Shown: positions 1 to 6,542 of the stretch, piece by piece
Layout: each line of letters begins with the position of its first letter
How positions within the stretch are numbered: the stretch's first letter is position 1
Source: Syntrophaceae bacterium UBA5619
Lineage (GTDB): Bacteria > Desulfobacterota > Syntrophia > Syntrophales > UBA5619
Length of the DNA: 8,042 nt
NCBI GenBank assembly: GCA_002424545.1
Contig: DIKL01000027.1
Coordinates: forward strand, 1-8,042
Reading direction: 5' to 3'
Made by a program: the position numbers and the translations under genes
The notes under the pieces: generated by a model
Seen by the model: the letters and a program-made list of their open reading frames with translations, nothing else
Told to the model about the DNA's origin: nothing
The model's database searches: none

Positions 1-1
1 T

Positions 2-106
2 TTAATGGCCAGTATTAGGTTTCATCTTTTCCGCCGGGAGGTCTTTCTGCAGCTTCTTTTGGACCTCCGCGGCCCACTCGGGGCTCAGATAGTCGTACCG
101 CGTCAT
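2..106 (-). CDS. Small 34-aa ORF, possibly a truncated N-terminus
   Basis: Read on the minus strand from ATG at 106-104 to TAA at 4-2, this frame encodes 34 residues beginning MTRYDYLSPEWAAEV. An AGGAGG ribosome binding site lies about 8 bases before the ATG, and a good promoter (TTGAAA, 17 bp, TAGAAT) sits further upstream, so expression is likely. The product is charged and probably helical (EWAAEVQKKLQKDL), with no signal peptide or membrane segment. The YLSPEW...PEKMK pattern reminds me of the start of short SCP2-type (sterol-carrier-like) proteins, which run to about 100 residues or more. If so, this copy is cut short by an early stop, a frameshift or a rearrangement at the window edge. 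That resemblance is from memory and weak. It could equally be a genuine small protein. It is divergent from the transporter gene at 371. Confidence 0.45.
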   Translation of the reverse strand: MTRYDYLSPEWAAEVQKKLQKDLPAEKMKPNTGH

Positions 107-172
107 TTTCGCTTCCTCCTTCCGGGTTTCCCGCCGACGCCCGGGGACCGGCGCGGATCGGGTTCCCGTGCT

Positions 173-201
173 ATTCTATGCGAACCCCGGGGCGATTTCA
201 A
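173..201 (-). promoter_or_regulatory. Sigma70-like promoter for the leftward small ORF
   Basis: On the minus strand, TTGAAA (201-196) is followed by a 17-base spacer and TAGAAT (178-173). Each box matches the housekeeping consensus at five of six positions. The predicted start near position 166 would give a leader of about 60 bases before the small ORF that begins at 106. I see no operator. This is assigned from sequence pattern and spacing only. Confidence 0.5.
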
Positions 202-246
202 CGCCTATTCCAAGCAGCCGGTATGATTTTCATCGAGGACAATAGA

Positions 247-275
247 TTGAATATTTCCGGCACAGGGGATATGAG
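247..275 (+). promoter_or_regulatory. Weak possible promoter for the EamA transporter
   Basis: TTGAAT (247-252) and TATGAG (270-275) are separated by 17 bases, each matching four of six consensus positions. The predicted start near 282 would leave a leader of about 90 bases before the ATG at 371. The match is only moderate and could be chance. It is the best rightward candidate I see in the divergent intergenic region 107-370. Confidence 0.25.
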
Positions 276-370
276 AATCAGCCAAGCCCGTCTGAATGGG
301 GGCGGCCCTCTCTTTCAGGATGAAAGGCCTGATGTTTTAAGACCGAACGGACGGAGTCGAGGTTTAAGGC

Positions 371-1219
371 ATGGGTCAAAACGACAAAATGATGGGCGTG
401 TTGATGATGGTCGTCACCGCTTCGCTTTGGAGCATCGCCGGCCTGTTCATCAAGGTGATCGACTGGAATCCGTTTGCCATTGCGGGAATCAGAAGTCTCG
501 TTGCATCGTTGGTCATCCTGGCTTTTCTCGGGAAACCGAAGATCCGCTGGTCCTTCCCGTTGGTCGCGGCGGCGGCGGCCAATGCGATGACGATGCTCCT
601 CTTTGTCGGGGCCAACAAAACGACGACGGCGGCGAATGCGATTCTGCTCCAGTACCTGGCGCCCGTCTTTACGGCGTTTATCGGCGCCGCACTGTTGAAA
701 GAGAAGGCGCGCGCGGAACATTGGGTGTCCATTTTTTTCGTTGCGTTGGGGATGGCCATCATGTTCGCGGGCAAGTTTGACGGCGGACGGCTTTTCGGCG
801 ATCTCCTCGCCCTGATGTCCGCCGTTACATTCAGTCTCTACTTCGTGTTTATGAGAATGCAAAAGGAAGGATCGCCGCTCGAGTCCAATCTGTTGTCCCA
901 GTGGATTGCCGCCGGAGTCTGTCTGCTGGCATCTCTGTTTCTGCCCATGCCGCAATTCACGCAGAAATCCGTTGCGGCCGCGCTGTTGCTCGGTGTTGTG
1001 CAGATCGGCATCCCCTCCATTCTGATCGCCTATGCCATCAAGCGGATCTCCGCGGTATCGGCAAGCCTCATTGCCGTGATTGAACCGGTGTTGAATCCGG
1101 TATGGGTTTTCCTCGTTCTCGGCGAGTATCCGGGCATGAATACGATTCTCGGCGGCGCCGTCATCCTGCTTGCCGTGACCGGGGTTTCAATGATCAGCGC
1201 GCGGAGAAGCATCGCTTAG
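371..1219 (+). CDS. EamA/DMT-family transporter, 10 TM
   Basis: This 282-residue integral inner-membrane protein belongs to the drug/metabolite transporter superfamily. Members export metabolites, amino acids or drugs, and the substrate here cannot be read from sequence. About ten hydrophobic segments are visible, at roughly residues 7-27, 33-51, 62-82, 88-108, 115-132, 140-160, 173-192, 199-222, 228-248 and 253-275. They are arranged as two EamA repeats of about 135 residues. The first opens with an ASLWSIAGLFIK-type helix, and the second contains the family-typical AxSASLIAVIEPVLNPVWVFLVLGE stretch near residues 225-250. Length matches the family norm of about 280-310. The ATG at 371 has a modest GAGG upstream at 359-362. 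The serine hydrolase gene follows 76 bases downstream on the same strand with no visible terminator between them, so co-transcription is plausible. The family call is secure; the function is not. Confidence 0.9.
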   Translation: MGQNDKMMGVLMMVVTASLWSIAGLFIKVIDWNPFAIAGIRSLVASLVILAFLGKPKIRWSFPLVAAAAANAMTMLLFVGANKTTTAANAILLQYLAPVFTAFIGAALLKEKARAEHWVSIFFVALGMAIMFAGKFDGGRLFGDLLALMSAVTFSLYFVFMRMQKEGSPLESNLLSQWIAAGVCLLASLFLPMPQFTQKSVAAALLLGVVQIGIPSILIAYAIKRISAVSASLIAVIEPVLNPVWVFLVLGEYPGMNTILGGAVILLAVTGVSMISARRSIA

Positions 1220-1295
1220 CTGAAAAAATAGCGGCCGACGCACCGTTGGAGGTATGATCCTGAAGAATTTGCAAATGACTCGGAATGGAGGAGAA

Positions 1296-3320
1296 ATGTC
1301 CAAAGCCAGAAGGATCGGCGCCGTTTGTCTGTGCTCCCTGTTGGTTGCCTTTTTTGCATTCGGCGAGGCGGCGGGGGCGCCAAACCTCTATGAGAACGCC
1401 ATTTCGACGGCCCGCAGCGAAATCTGGAAGGCCATCAACGGCGGCAAATGCGGGAGTGCGACCGCGGCCATCATGGTCGAAGGCAAGGTCGTTTATGCCG
1501 AAGGCTTTGGGATGGCCAATCGAGAGAAGAGCGTCCCGGTCGATCAAGCCACGCTCTTCAACATCGGCTCGATCAGCAAGGTGCATGCGGCAACGGCAAT
1601 CATGCTGCTGGTGGACGACGGCAAGGTTTCGCTCGATAAACCCGTGACGGACTATCTTCCGGAATTCAGGATGGCTGACGATCGATATCGAAAGATCACC
1701 GTCAGAATGCTGTTAAACCACGGATCGGGCATACCGGGGACGGAGGGCGCAAATTCCTTCGGGTTTCGGTATGACGACGGTGTCAAGCAGGATACCATCC
1801 AGACCTTGGCCCGCGCGCATCTCAAGCATGCCCCGGGAGCCATGACCGTGTATTGTAATGACGGATTTACCTTGGCGGAAATGATCGTGGAGCGGGTCAG
1901 CGGGGGGAAATACATCGACTTTCTGAAGGAGAGGATCTTTCAGCCGCTGGGATTGGACAATACCGGGATGGGCGTGGGCGAAATCAGGGGCAAACCCGTC
2001 GCGTTGTATTATGACGCCAAGACCGGGAAGGTTCATCCGCCGGAAACGCTCTCGATTTTGGGCGCCGGCGGATTGTCGTCGACGGCCGAGGAGCTCTGCC
2101 GTTTTGCGGATGCCTTTTCGGCGGAAAGCAAACTCCTGAAGGAGGCATCGCTGGCGGAGATGAAAAAGGAGCAGCCTTCCGCGTTCCGGGGCAAGCTGAG
2201 AAATCCCACCATTTCATTCGGTCTGGGCTGGGACTTCACGGGTTTTCCGCGGTACGATGCGGCCGGTGTTCAGGTATTGGGAAAGAGTGGCGGCACGGGG
2301 AATTACTCTTCGATGGTTTACACGGTTCCGGAGAAGAGAATCTCGGTTGCCGTCATTGCTTCCGGCGCGGAAAGCGGCGCGATGAAAATCGCGCTGGACA
2401 TGTTGGATGAGGTGCTCATCGGGAAAAAGCTGATCGCAAAAGAGGAGAAAGCCGTCCGGATGCCGCCGGAAGCGCAGAAATTGCCGCAAGATCATGTTTC
2501 CTTCGGCGGCTATTACGCCGGCGACACGAAATTAGGCCAGGTTGTGTTCGATGCGGATCAAAACAGCGTTACTTTGTACATTTTCAAGGAACGGGAGAAA
2601 ACGCCGGCCGTCAAACTCATCTACAACAACGGCTATTATCACGATGCCGAGGGCAGCCGTTTCTATTTTACCGACATCGGCCAAGAAGGCTATCTGGTGA
2701 CCTGTCCGTCCATGGACAAGATCGACATGATCATGATGCAAAAAGCAAAGCCGATCGCAAAGCCGAAAAGTCTCAAGATCGATATGGATGGCAAGGTTTG
2801 GCTGCGGCGCAACGTTTCTCCTGATGAAGCGGTTATGGCTGCGGATTCGCATGTCGCAAAATCATGGTTGTACGGGGATCTGCCGGGATATGTGGTTTTT
2901 GGGGGGGTCAAGAGGATCGATTCCCCTGAATTCGCGGGCATGCCGTTCGACGCCGTCCGCGACCAGACGGAACTCACCCTTTTTGAAAAGAATGGGGCTA
3001 CGTGGGCATGGGTTTCGGACATGCTCTACAGCCCGGCCCGGAGCGCCGTCGCCTTGAAGGCCGGAGAGAATTCCGTAAAAATAGGGAGCGATGGCCATAA
3101 CGAGTGGCTGGTCGTCGAGGAAGGCGCGGTTTTGCATTTTACAAAACCGTACCGGGGGCGAATCATCGTCTTTTCTTCCGACGATGTCGCGACCTATGAC
3201 AGCGCGCTCGATACGGGCGATGCGCATGCCGCCCCGGGCAGTTATATTGAATTTGCGGGTTTTGCAGACGATCTCTTTACGGTCCAAGCCAAACTCCCCA
3301 CGGCGAAAGAAAAGAAGTAA
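1296..3320 (+). CDS. Exported serine hydrolase, class C beta-lactamase-like, with large C-terminal region
   Basis: The 674-residue protein starts at ATG 1296, chosen over the in-frame ATG at 1254. The later start has GGAGGAG at a proper distance and leads straight into a signal peptide (positive SKARR, a hydrophobic core at residues 7-22, and a probable cleavage near residues 26-28). The beta-lactamase/transpeptidase-like domain spans about residues 35-385. It shows all three family motifs: S92-I-S-K95 (nucleophile Ser and general base Lys), Y186-C-N188, and K330-S-G-G. Known relatives include AmpC beta-lactamases, DD-peptidases and family VIII esterases. Sequence alone does not separate these, and an antibiotic resistance role should not be assumed. 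Residues about 395-674 form a beta-rich extension starting with an FGGYYAGD motif around Y406, which recalls the lipocalin-like C-terminal modules of this superfamily. The last 200 residues are unrecognised. The likely location is periplasmic. It lies directly upstream of mltA but is separated from it by a strong promoter. Confidence 0.9.
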   Translation: MSKARRIGAVCLCSLLVAFFAFGEAAGAPNLYENAISTARSEIWKAINGGKCGSATAAIMVEGKVVYAEGFGMANREKSVPVDQATLFNIGSISKVHAATAIMLLVDDGKVSLDKPVTDYLPEFRMADDRYRKITVRMLLNHGSGIPGTEGANSFGFRYDDGVKQDTIQTLARAHLKHAPGAMTVYCNDGFTLAEMIVERVSGGKYIDFLKERIFQPLGLDNTGMGVGEIRGKPVALYYDAKTGKVHPPETLSILGAGGLSSTAEELCRFADAFSAESKLLKEASLAEMKKEQPSAFRGKLRNPTISFGLGWDFTGFPRYDAAGVQVLGKSGGTGNYSSMVYTVPEKRISVAVIASGAESGAMKIALDMLDEVLIGKKLIAKEEKAVRMPPEAQKLPQDHVSFGGYYAGDTKLGQVVFDADQNSVTLYIFKEREKTPAVKLIYNNGYYHDAEGSRFYFTDIGQEGYLVTCPSMDKIDMIMMQKAKPIAKPKSLKIDMDGKVWLRRNVSPDEAVMAADSHVAKSWLYGDLPGYVVFGGVKRIDSPEFAGMPFDAVRDQTELTLFEKNGATWAWVSDMLYSPARSAVALKAGENSVKIGSDGHNEWLVVEEGAVLHFTKPYRGRIIVFSSDDVATYDSALDTGDAHAAPGSYIEFAGFADDLFTVQAKLPTAKEKK

Positions 3321-3387
3321 AGGATTTTTAGCTTTGCCGGCCCGAGATGGAGAGGAAGGCGAAACCGTCACCAAAAACAACTTCCTT

Positions 3388-3417
3388 TTGACAACCGAGA
3401 CCCTCTTGTCTTATACT
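3388..3417 (+). promoter_or_regulatory. Near-consensus sigma70 promoter, likely leaderless start for mltA
   Basis: A perfect TTGACA (3388-3393), an 18-base spacer and TATACT (3412-3417, five of six) form one of the clearest promoters in the window. Counting seven bases from the end of the -10 box puts the first transcribed base at 3424, the A of the mltA ATG. The stretch between the -10 box and the ATG (TTTCCCC) contains no Shine-Dalgarno sequence. This fits a leaderless transcript, though a start a few bases away would give only a very short leader. Confidence 0.6.
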
Positions 3418-3423
3418 TTCCCC

Positions 3424-4608
3424 ATGAAAAACAAAATCCTTCTCCTCGGCTTGTTTTTGGTCATGGTTGTCCTTGTTCCTGCGGGCTGCCAGAAACGGAT
3501 CGTTACGGATCTTACGGTCCTCCCGACAGTCCCCAAGGATTATCTTCGGCCGTTGCCGCCGGGCGAACTGGCGCTGAGAAAGATTACCGATCCCAGCCAG
3601 ATTCCCGACTACACGCGGGCTTGCTCCGATACCGACCGCTTGCGGGAAGCCATCGCCAACAGCCTGAACTATATGGCGAAACCGTCCAGCGAAAAATTCT
3701 ACCCGTATGGCGACATCACCTATGAACGGGCGGTCAGGAGTCTGCGGGAACTGGATAAACTGGTTGCGTCGGGGTTGTCTCCCCAGCAGATGAACGCGGT
3801 GTTGCGGGAAAAGTTCGATACGTATATTTCGGTGGGCTGTGATGATCAGGGGACGGTCTTGTTTACAGGTTATTATACGCCGATTTTTGACGGGTCGCGG
3901 CTGCGCATGGACCGTTTCCGCTACCCTTTATATCAACCGCCCGCCGATCTGGTCAAAGGGCCCGATGGGACGATTCTGGGCCAACGAGGACCGGATGGCG
4001 TGATCCGCCCATACCCCAGCCGGGAGGAGATCCAAAAATCCAATGCCCTTGCCGGCAATGAGCTTGTCTGGCTCGGCGATCCGTTTGAGGCGTATATCGC
4101 GCATGTGCAGGGCTCAGCCAAAATTCGCATGCCGGACGGACATCTCGAAACGGTCGGCTATGGCGCAAACAACGGCTGGGAATACCGGGGTATCGTGCAA
4201 AAAATGATCGTTGATGGGAAGTTTTCCAATAAAAACATCAATCTCAAGGCGATGATCGACTATTTCAAGGTCCATCCCGATGAGGTCGATCTGTACGTGA
4301 ACCAGAATCCCCGGTTTGTTTTCTTCAGGACTGAAAAGGGCGATCCCAGGGGTTCGCTCAATGAGCCGGTCATTCCGTTTCGCACGATTGCAACGGACAA
4401 GACGATTTACCCCAGGGCGATGTTTACCTTTGTTGCGGTCGATCTCGACAGGCCTGTGGGGTTTGCGTTGGATCAGGATACAGGAGGGGCTATCCGGGCC
4501 GCGGGTAGATGCGATGTGTACATGGGAGTCGGCGACCGTGCCGGCGAACTGGCCGGAAGAACATACCGTGAAGGGCGGCTGTATTACCTTTTCATCAAAC
4601 CCGAGTGA
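3424..4608 (+). CDS. mltA: Membrane-bound lytic murein transglycosylase A, lipoprotein
   Basis: MltA cleaves the beta-1,4 bond between MurNAc and GlcNAc in peptidoglycan, leaving 1,6-anhydroMurNAc ends, and normally sits on the periplasmic face of the outer membrane. This protein has 394 residues; E. coli MltA has 365. A lipoprotein signal ends in VPAGC with Cys22 as the lipidation site (Pro at -3 is not ideal for a lipobox). The MltA domain holds LFTGYYTPIFDGSR near residues 144-157 and the family motif H227-V-Q-G-S231. The C-terminal 3D (three-Asp) domain carries D350-Q-D352-T-G-G-A-I357 and D364 in CDVYMG. By alignment with E. coli, D364 corresponds to the catalytic Asp of the HFDIYQG segment. 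The frame is open upstream to 3091, but the lipoprotein signal and promoter position fix ATG 3424 as the start. There is no Shine-Dalgarno sequence. The LsrG-like gene follows 29 bases after the stop, probably as an operon. Confidence 0.93.
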   Translation: MKNKILLLGLFLVMVVLVPAGCQKRIVTDLTVLPTVPKDYLRPLPPGELALRKITDPSQIPDYTRACSDTDRLREAIANSLNYMAKPSSEKFYPYGDITYERAVRSLRELDKLVASGLSPQQMNAVLREKFDTYISVGCDDQGTVLFTGYYTPIFDGSRLRMDRFRYPLYQPPADLVKGPDGTILGQRGPDGVIRPYPSREEIQKSNALAGNELVWLGDPFEAYIAHVQGSAKIRMPDGHLETVGYGANNGWEYRGIVQKMIVDGKFSNKNINLKAMIDYFKVHPDEVDLYVNQNPRFVFFRTEKGDPRGSLNEPVIPFRTIATDKTIYPRAMFTFVAVDLDRPVGFALDQDTGGAIRAAGRCDVYMGVGDRAGELAGRTYREGRLYYLFIKPE

Positions 4609-4637
4609 TCAGCCCTCGTAAATCAGGAGATGTTGCC

Positions 4638-4949
4638 ATGATCTGCATGCTGATCGAGGTTCATATCCAACCGTCCAGGATCGACGAATTTCTGAAGGTG
4701 ATCGAACGGAATGCCGTCTGCTCGGAAAAGGATGAGCCCGGTTGCCTGCGCTTCGACGTGCTGCGCGACAACGAAGACCCGATGAAGTTCTATTTTTACG
4801 AGGTTTACACGGACGAAGCGGCAAAGCTTGCCCACCGCAAGACGCCGCACTACGCCGAATGGGCGCGGTTCGCGGAAAACGGCTTGGATCGGGAGATCAA
4901 GCGGCACGCCACGACGAATCTTCACCCGACGGATGCTGCGTGGCGGTAA
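4638..4949 (+). CDS. LsrG-like antibiotic biosynthesis monooxygenase (ABM) domain protein
   Basis: A 103-residue single-domain protein of the dimeric alpha/beta-barrel ABM family. It resembles E. coli LsrG (phospho-AI-2 isomerase, 96 residues) and YgiN-type quinone oxygenases. The match is visible in EPGCLRFDVLRD (residues 33-44), KFYFYEVYTDEAA (50-62), H66 and TPHY (69-72), all in the order and spacing seen in LsrG. There are no other lsr genes in the window, so a true AI-2 degradation role is not supported; a generic cofactor-free oxygenase or isomerase acting on a small cytoplasmic substrate is the safer call. The start at ATG 4638 is set by AGGAG at 4625-4629, eight bases upstream. An in-frame ATG-like start at 4605 would overlap the mltA stop and lacks a ribosome binding site. 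It is probably co-transcribed with mltA, and a terminator candidate follows. Confidence 0.85.
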   Translation: MICMLIEVHIQPSRIDEFLKVIERNAVCSEKDEPGCLRFDVLRDNEDPMKFYFYEVYTDEAAKLAHRKTPHYAEWARFAENGLDREIKRHATTNLHPTDAAWR

Positions 4950-4964
4950 TCATAGCCGGGGTTT

Positions 4965-4994
4965 GGGACCCCCAGCTTCGGGTTCCGCGTTTTT
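4965..4994 (+). terminator. Probable intrinsic terminator after mltA-ABM unit
   Basis: GGGACCC (4965-4971) can pair with GGGTTCC (4980-4986) across an eight-base loop. This gives seven pairs including one G-U. GCG and a run of five T (4990-4994) follow. It begins 15 bases after the stop codon of the ABM gene. The three-base gap before the T run makes it less than ideal. A competing smaller hairpin, GGGGT/ACCCC, lies at 4958-4972. Confidence 0.4.
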
Positions 4995-5144
4995 CCCGAT
5001 CGGCCGCCGCAACATCGGGGGCCCGGGCAATTTGGATCGGAGACAACGAGATGCCGGGCCGCTGGTATATCGTTCTCTCATCCTCCTGATGGGATTGTCC
5101 GCCCCAAAAGTGGCTTGGGAATCGAGTATAAAGGCCATCCGCTG

Positions 5145-6440
5145 ATGAAAATTTCGAGGCTCGTTTTGATTGCGGCATGGGTCTCGGCGCTGCATGTCCT
5201 GACGGCGGGCCGTTCGTTTTCCATGGATCTGGTTTTTCAGGACACGCAGTATTCATTCCAGACGCTGCGGGCGCTGGGCTATGCCGTCTCCGGAGGCGCC
5301 GATGTCGGCGAAGTTCTCAAGACGACCTACGCGATCCGGGAAGGGGACGATGAGAGTTGGTGCCGGGAATGGTTGACGACCGCCGAACAGCGCGAGAAGG
5401 CGGGAGACGATTTCCTTGCACGGGGCCGGAAAATCAGCGCGGGACAGGAATTCTTCAAGGCTTCCAACTATTACAGAGCCGCCGAATTTTTTCTTCATAC
5501 CCATCCGGAAGATCCGCGCATCGTGTCGATCTGGAAGAAAAGCCGGGACAGTTTTCGGAAAGCGGCCAAACTGGCCGATCGACCGATCCTTCCGGTCGAA
5601 ATCCCCTTCGAAGGAACAATGTTGGCCGGCTATCTGTGCCTCGTCGACAATTCGGGGGCAAAGAGGCCCCTGTTGATCGTTCAATCCGGGTTTGACGGCA
5701 CGATCGAGGAGCTCTATTTTTCAACGGCTCTCTTTGCCGTGAAACGGGGGTATAACGTCCTTCTCTTCGAGGGCCCGGGACAGGGCGGCGCGATCCGGGT
5801 GCAGAAACTGCCGTTTCGTCCCGACTGGGAGACGGTGGTGACCCCCGTCGTCGATTACGCGCTGACCCGCCCGGAGGTGGACGCGAAGAGAATCGCGCTG
5901 ATGGGAATCAGTTTCGGCGGGTACTTCGCGCCCCGGGCCGTCGCCTTCGAAAAGAGGATCCGGGCGTGTATCGCCAACGGCGGCATCTATGATGTCAATC
6001 TGATCGCCCGCTTGAGTCCGGAAGATGAAAAAACCCTTAATGCGGAACAGGGTGCGGAGGAGATCGACAAGGCGATATACGCCAGAATGAAAACGGACGC
6101 CTCTTTCCGGTGGCTGATCGCGAACGGCATGTTTACATTCCATGCCAAATCCCCGAGCCACTGGCTCAAGATGATGCGACCTTATACGATGAGGGATATC
6201 GCGGCGAAGATCACCTGTCCCATCCTGATCGTTGATTCCGAAGAGGACAAAGCCAATCCGGGACAGGCGAAAAAGCTTTTCGAGGCCCTCATATCCCCGA
6301 AAGATTTCATGTTGTTTACGAAGGAGGACGGGGCGGAGGAACACTGTCAGATGGGGGCTCTTCTGATATCCAATGCCCGGATTCTGGATTGGCTGGACGA
6401 CATTATGATGAAAGGCAGGGCGGAAAAGCAGAGGCCGTGA
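5145..6440 (+). CDS. Exported alpha/beta hydrolase (FrsA / dihydropseudooxynicotine-hydrolase-like)
   Basis: This 431-residue protein begins with a signal-like sequence (KISR, then a hydrophobic stretch at residues 6-21, probable cleavage after S24-F-S26). It continues into a helical region with FFKASNYYRAAEFFLHTHPEDPR near residues 103-126, typical of the lid domain in this hydrolase group. The catalytic core follows: the nucleophile elbow G-I-S256-F-G-G, an acid in VD364SEED368 (either Asp could serve), and the histidine H400 in GAEEHCQMG. A GFDGTIEELYF segment near residues 184-194 and FEGPGQGG near 207-214 complete the fold signature. Relatives include 2,6-dihydropseudooxynicotine hydrolase, FrsA-type esterases and S9-like peptidases. 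The substrate is unknown. ATG 5145 is preferred because it starts the signal peptide. Its ribosome binding site (AAAGG at 5130-5134) is weak. The gene is convergent with the ADP-ribosylglycohydrolase homologue. Confidence 0.88.
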   Translation: MKISRLVLIAAWVSALHVLTAGRSFSMDLVFQDTQYSFQTLRALGYAVSGGADVGEVLKTTYAIREGDDESWCREWLTTAEQREKAGDDFLARGRKISAGQEFFKASNYYRAAEFFLHTHPEDPRIVSIWKKSRDSFRKAAKLADRPILPVEIPFEGTMLAGYLCLVDNSGAKRPLLIVQSGFDGTIEELYFSTALFAVKRGYNVLLFEGPGQGGAIRVQKLPFRPDWETVVTPVVDYALTRPEVDAKRIALMGISFGGYFAPRAVAFEKRIRACIANGGIYDVNLIARLSPEDEKTLNAEQGAEEIDKAIYARMKTDASFRWLIANGMFTFHAKSPSHWLKMMRPYTMRDIAAKITCPILIVDSEEDKANPGQAKKLFEALISPKDFMLFTKEDGAEEHCQMGALLISNARILDWLDDIMMKGRAEKQRP

Positions 6441-6520
6441 TCCATTTTTTCATTGATCGCGTCCGGACCTTGCGGAAGAAAATCCGCCTCCCGATCGCAA
6501 CCGCCGCAAATCCCAACGTC

Positions 6521-6542
6521 AAAAAATGACCGGTCGCCGTCA
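6521..6542 (-). terminator. Probable intrinsic terminator overlapping the stop codon of the ADP-ribosylglycohydrolase homologue
   Basis: On the minus strand the sequence reads TGAC-GG-CGA-CC-G-GTCA followed directly by six T. This is a stem of six pairs with one bulged G and a three-base loop, from 6542 to 6527, then the T run at 6526-6521. The TGA stop codon (6542-6540) is the first part of the stem. The stem is short, but the immediate T6 makes termination plausible. Confidence 0.45.

Noticed and set aside
278..955. 225-codon minus-strand open frame inside the EamA transporter gene
   Set aside because: The product is rich in His, Arg and Gln with no domain pattern, while the opposite strand encodes a textbook ten-helix transporter.
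1254..1295. In-frame upstream start for the serine hydrolase at 1254
   Set aside because: GGAGG is only one base from that ATG, too close to function well. The start at 1296 has a properly placed ribosome binding site and gives a normal signal peptide.
5051..5089. 12-residue micro-ORF MPGRWYIVLSSS in the intergenic region 4950-5144
   Set aside because: It is very short with no strong ribosome binding site at good spacing and no promoter or conservation evidence.
5095..5144. TATAAA (5127-5132) as a promoter for the alpha/beta hydrolase
   Set aside because: No -35 box exists at a usable distance; the nearest, TTGTCC at 5095-5100, is 26 bases away. The TTG at 5115 as an alternative start has no ribosome binding site and would spoil the signal peptide.
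6441..6487. Terminator for the alpha/beta hydrolase from the T run at 6444-6449 or the GCGGA/TCCGC hairpin at 6472-6487
   Set aside because: The T run has no stem before it, and the hairpin has no T run after it.
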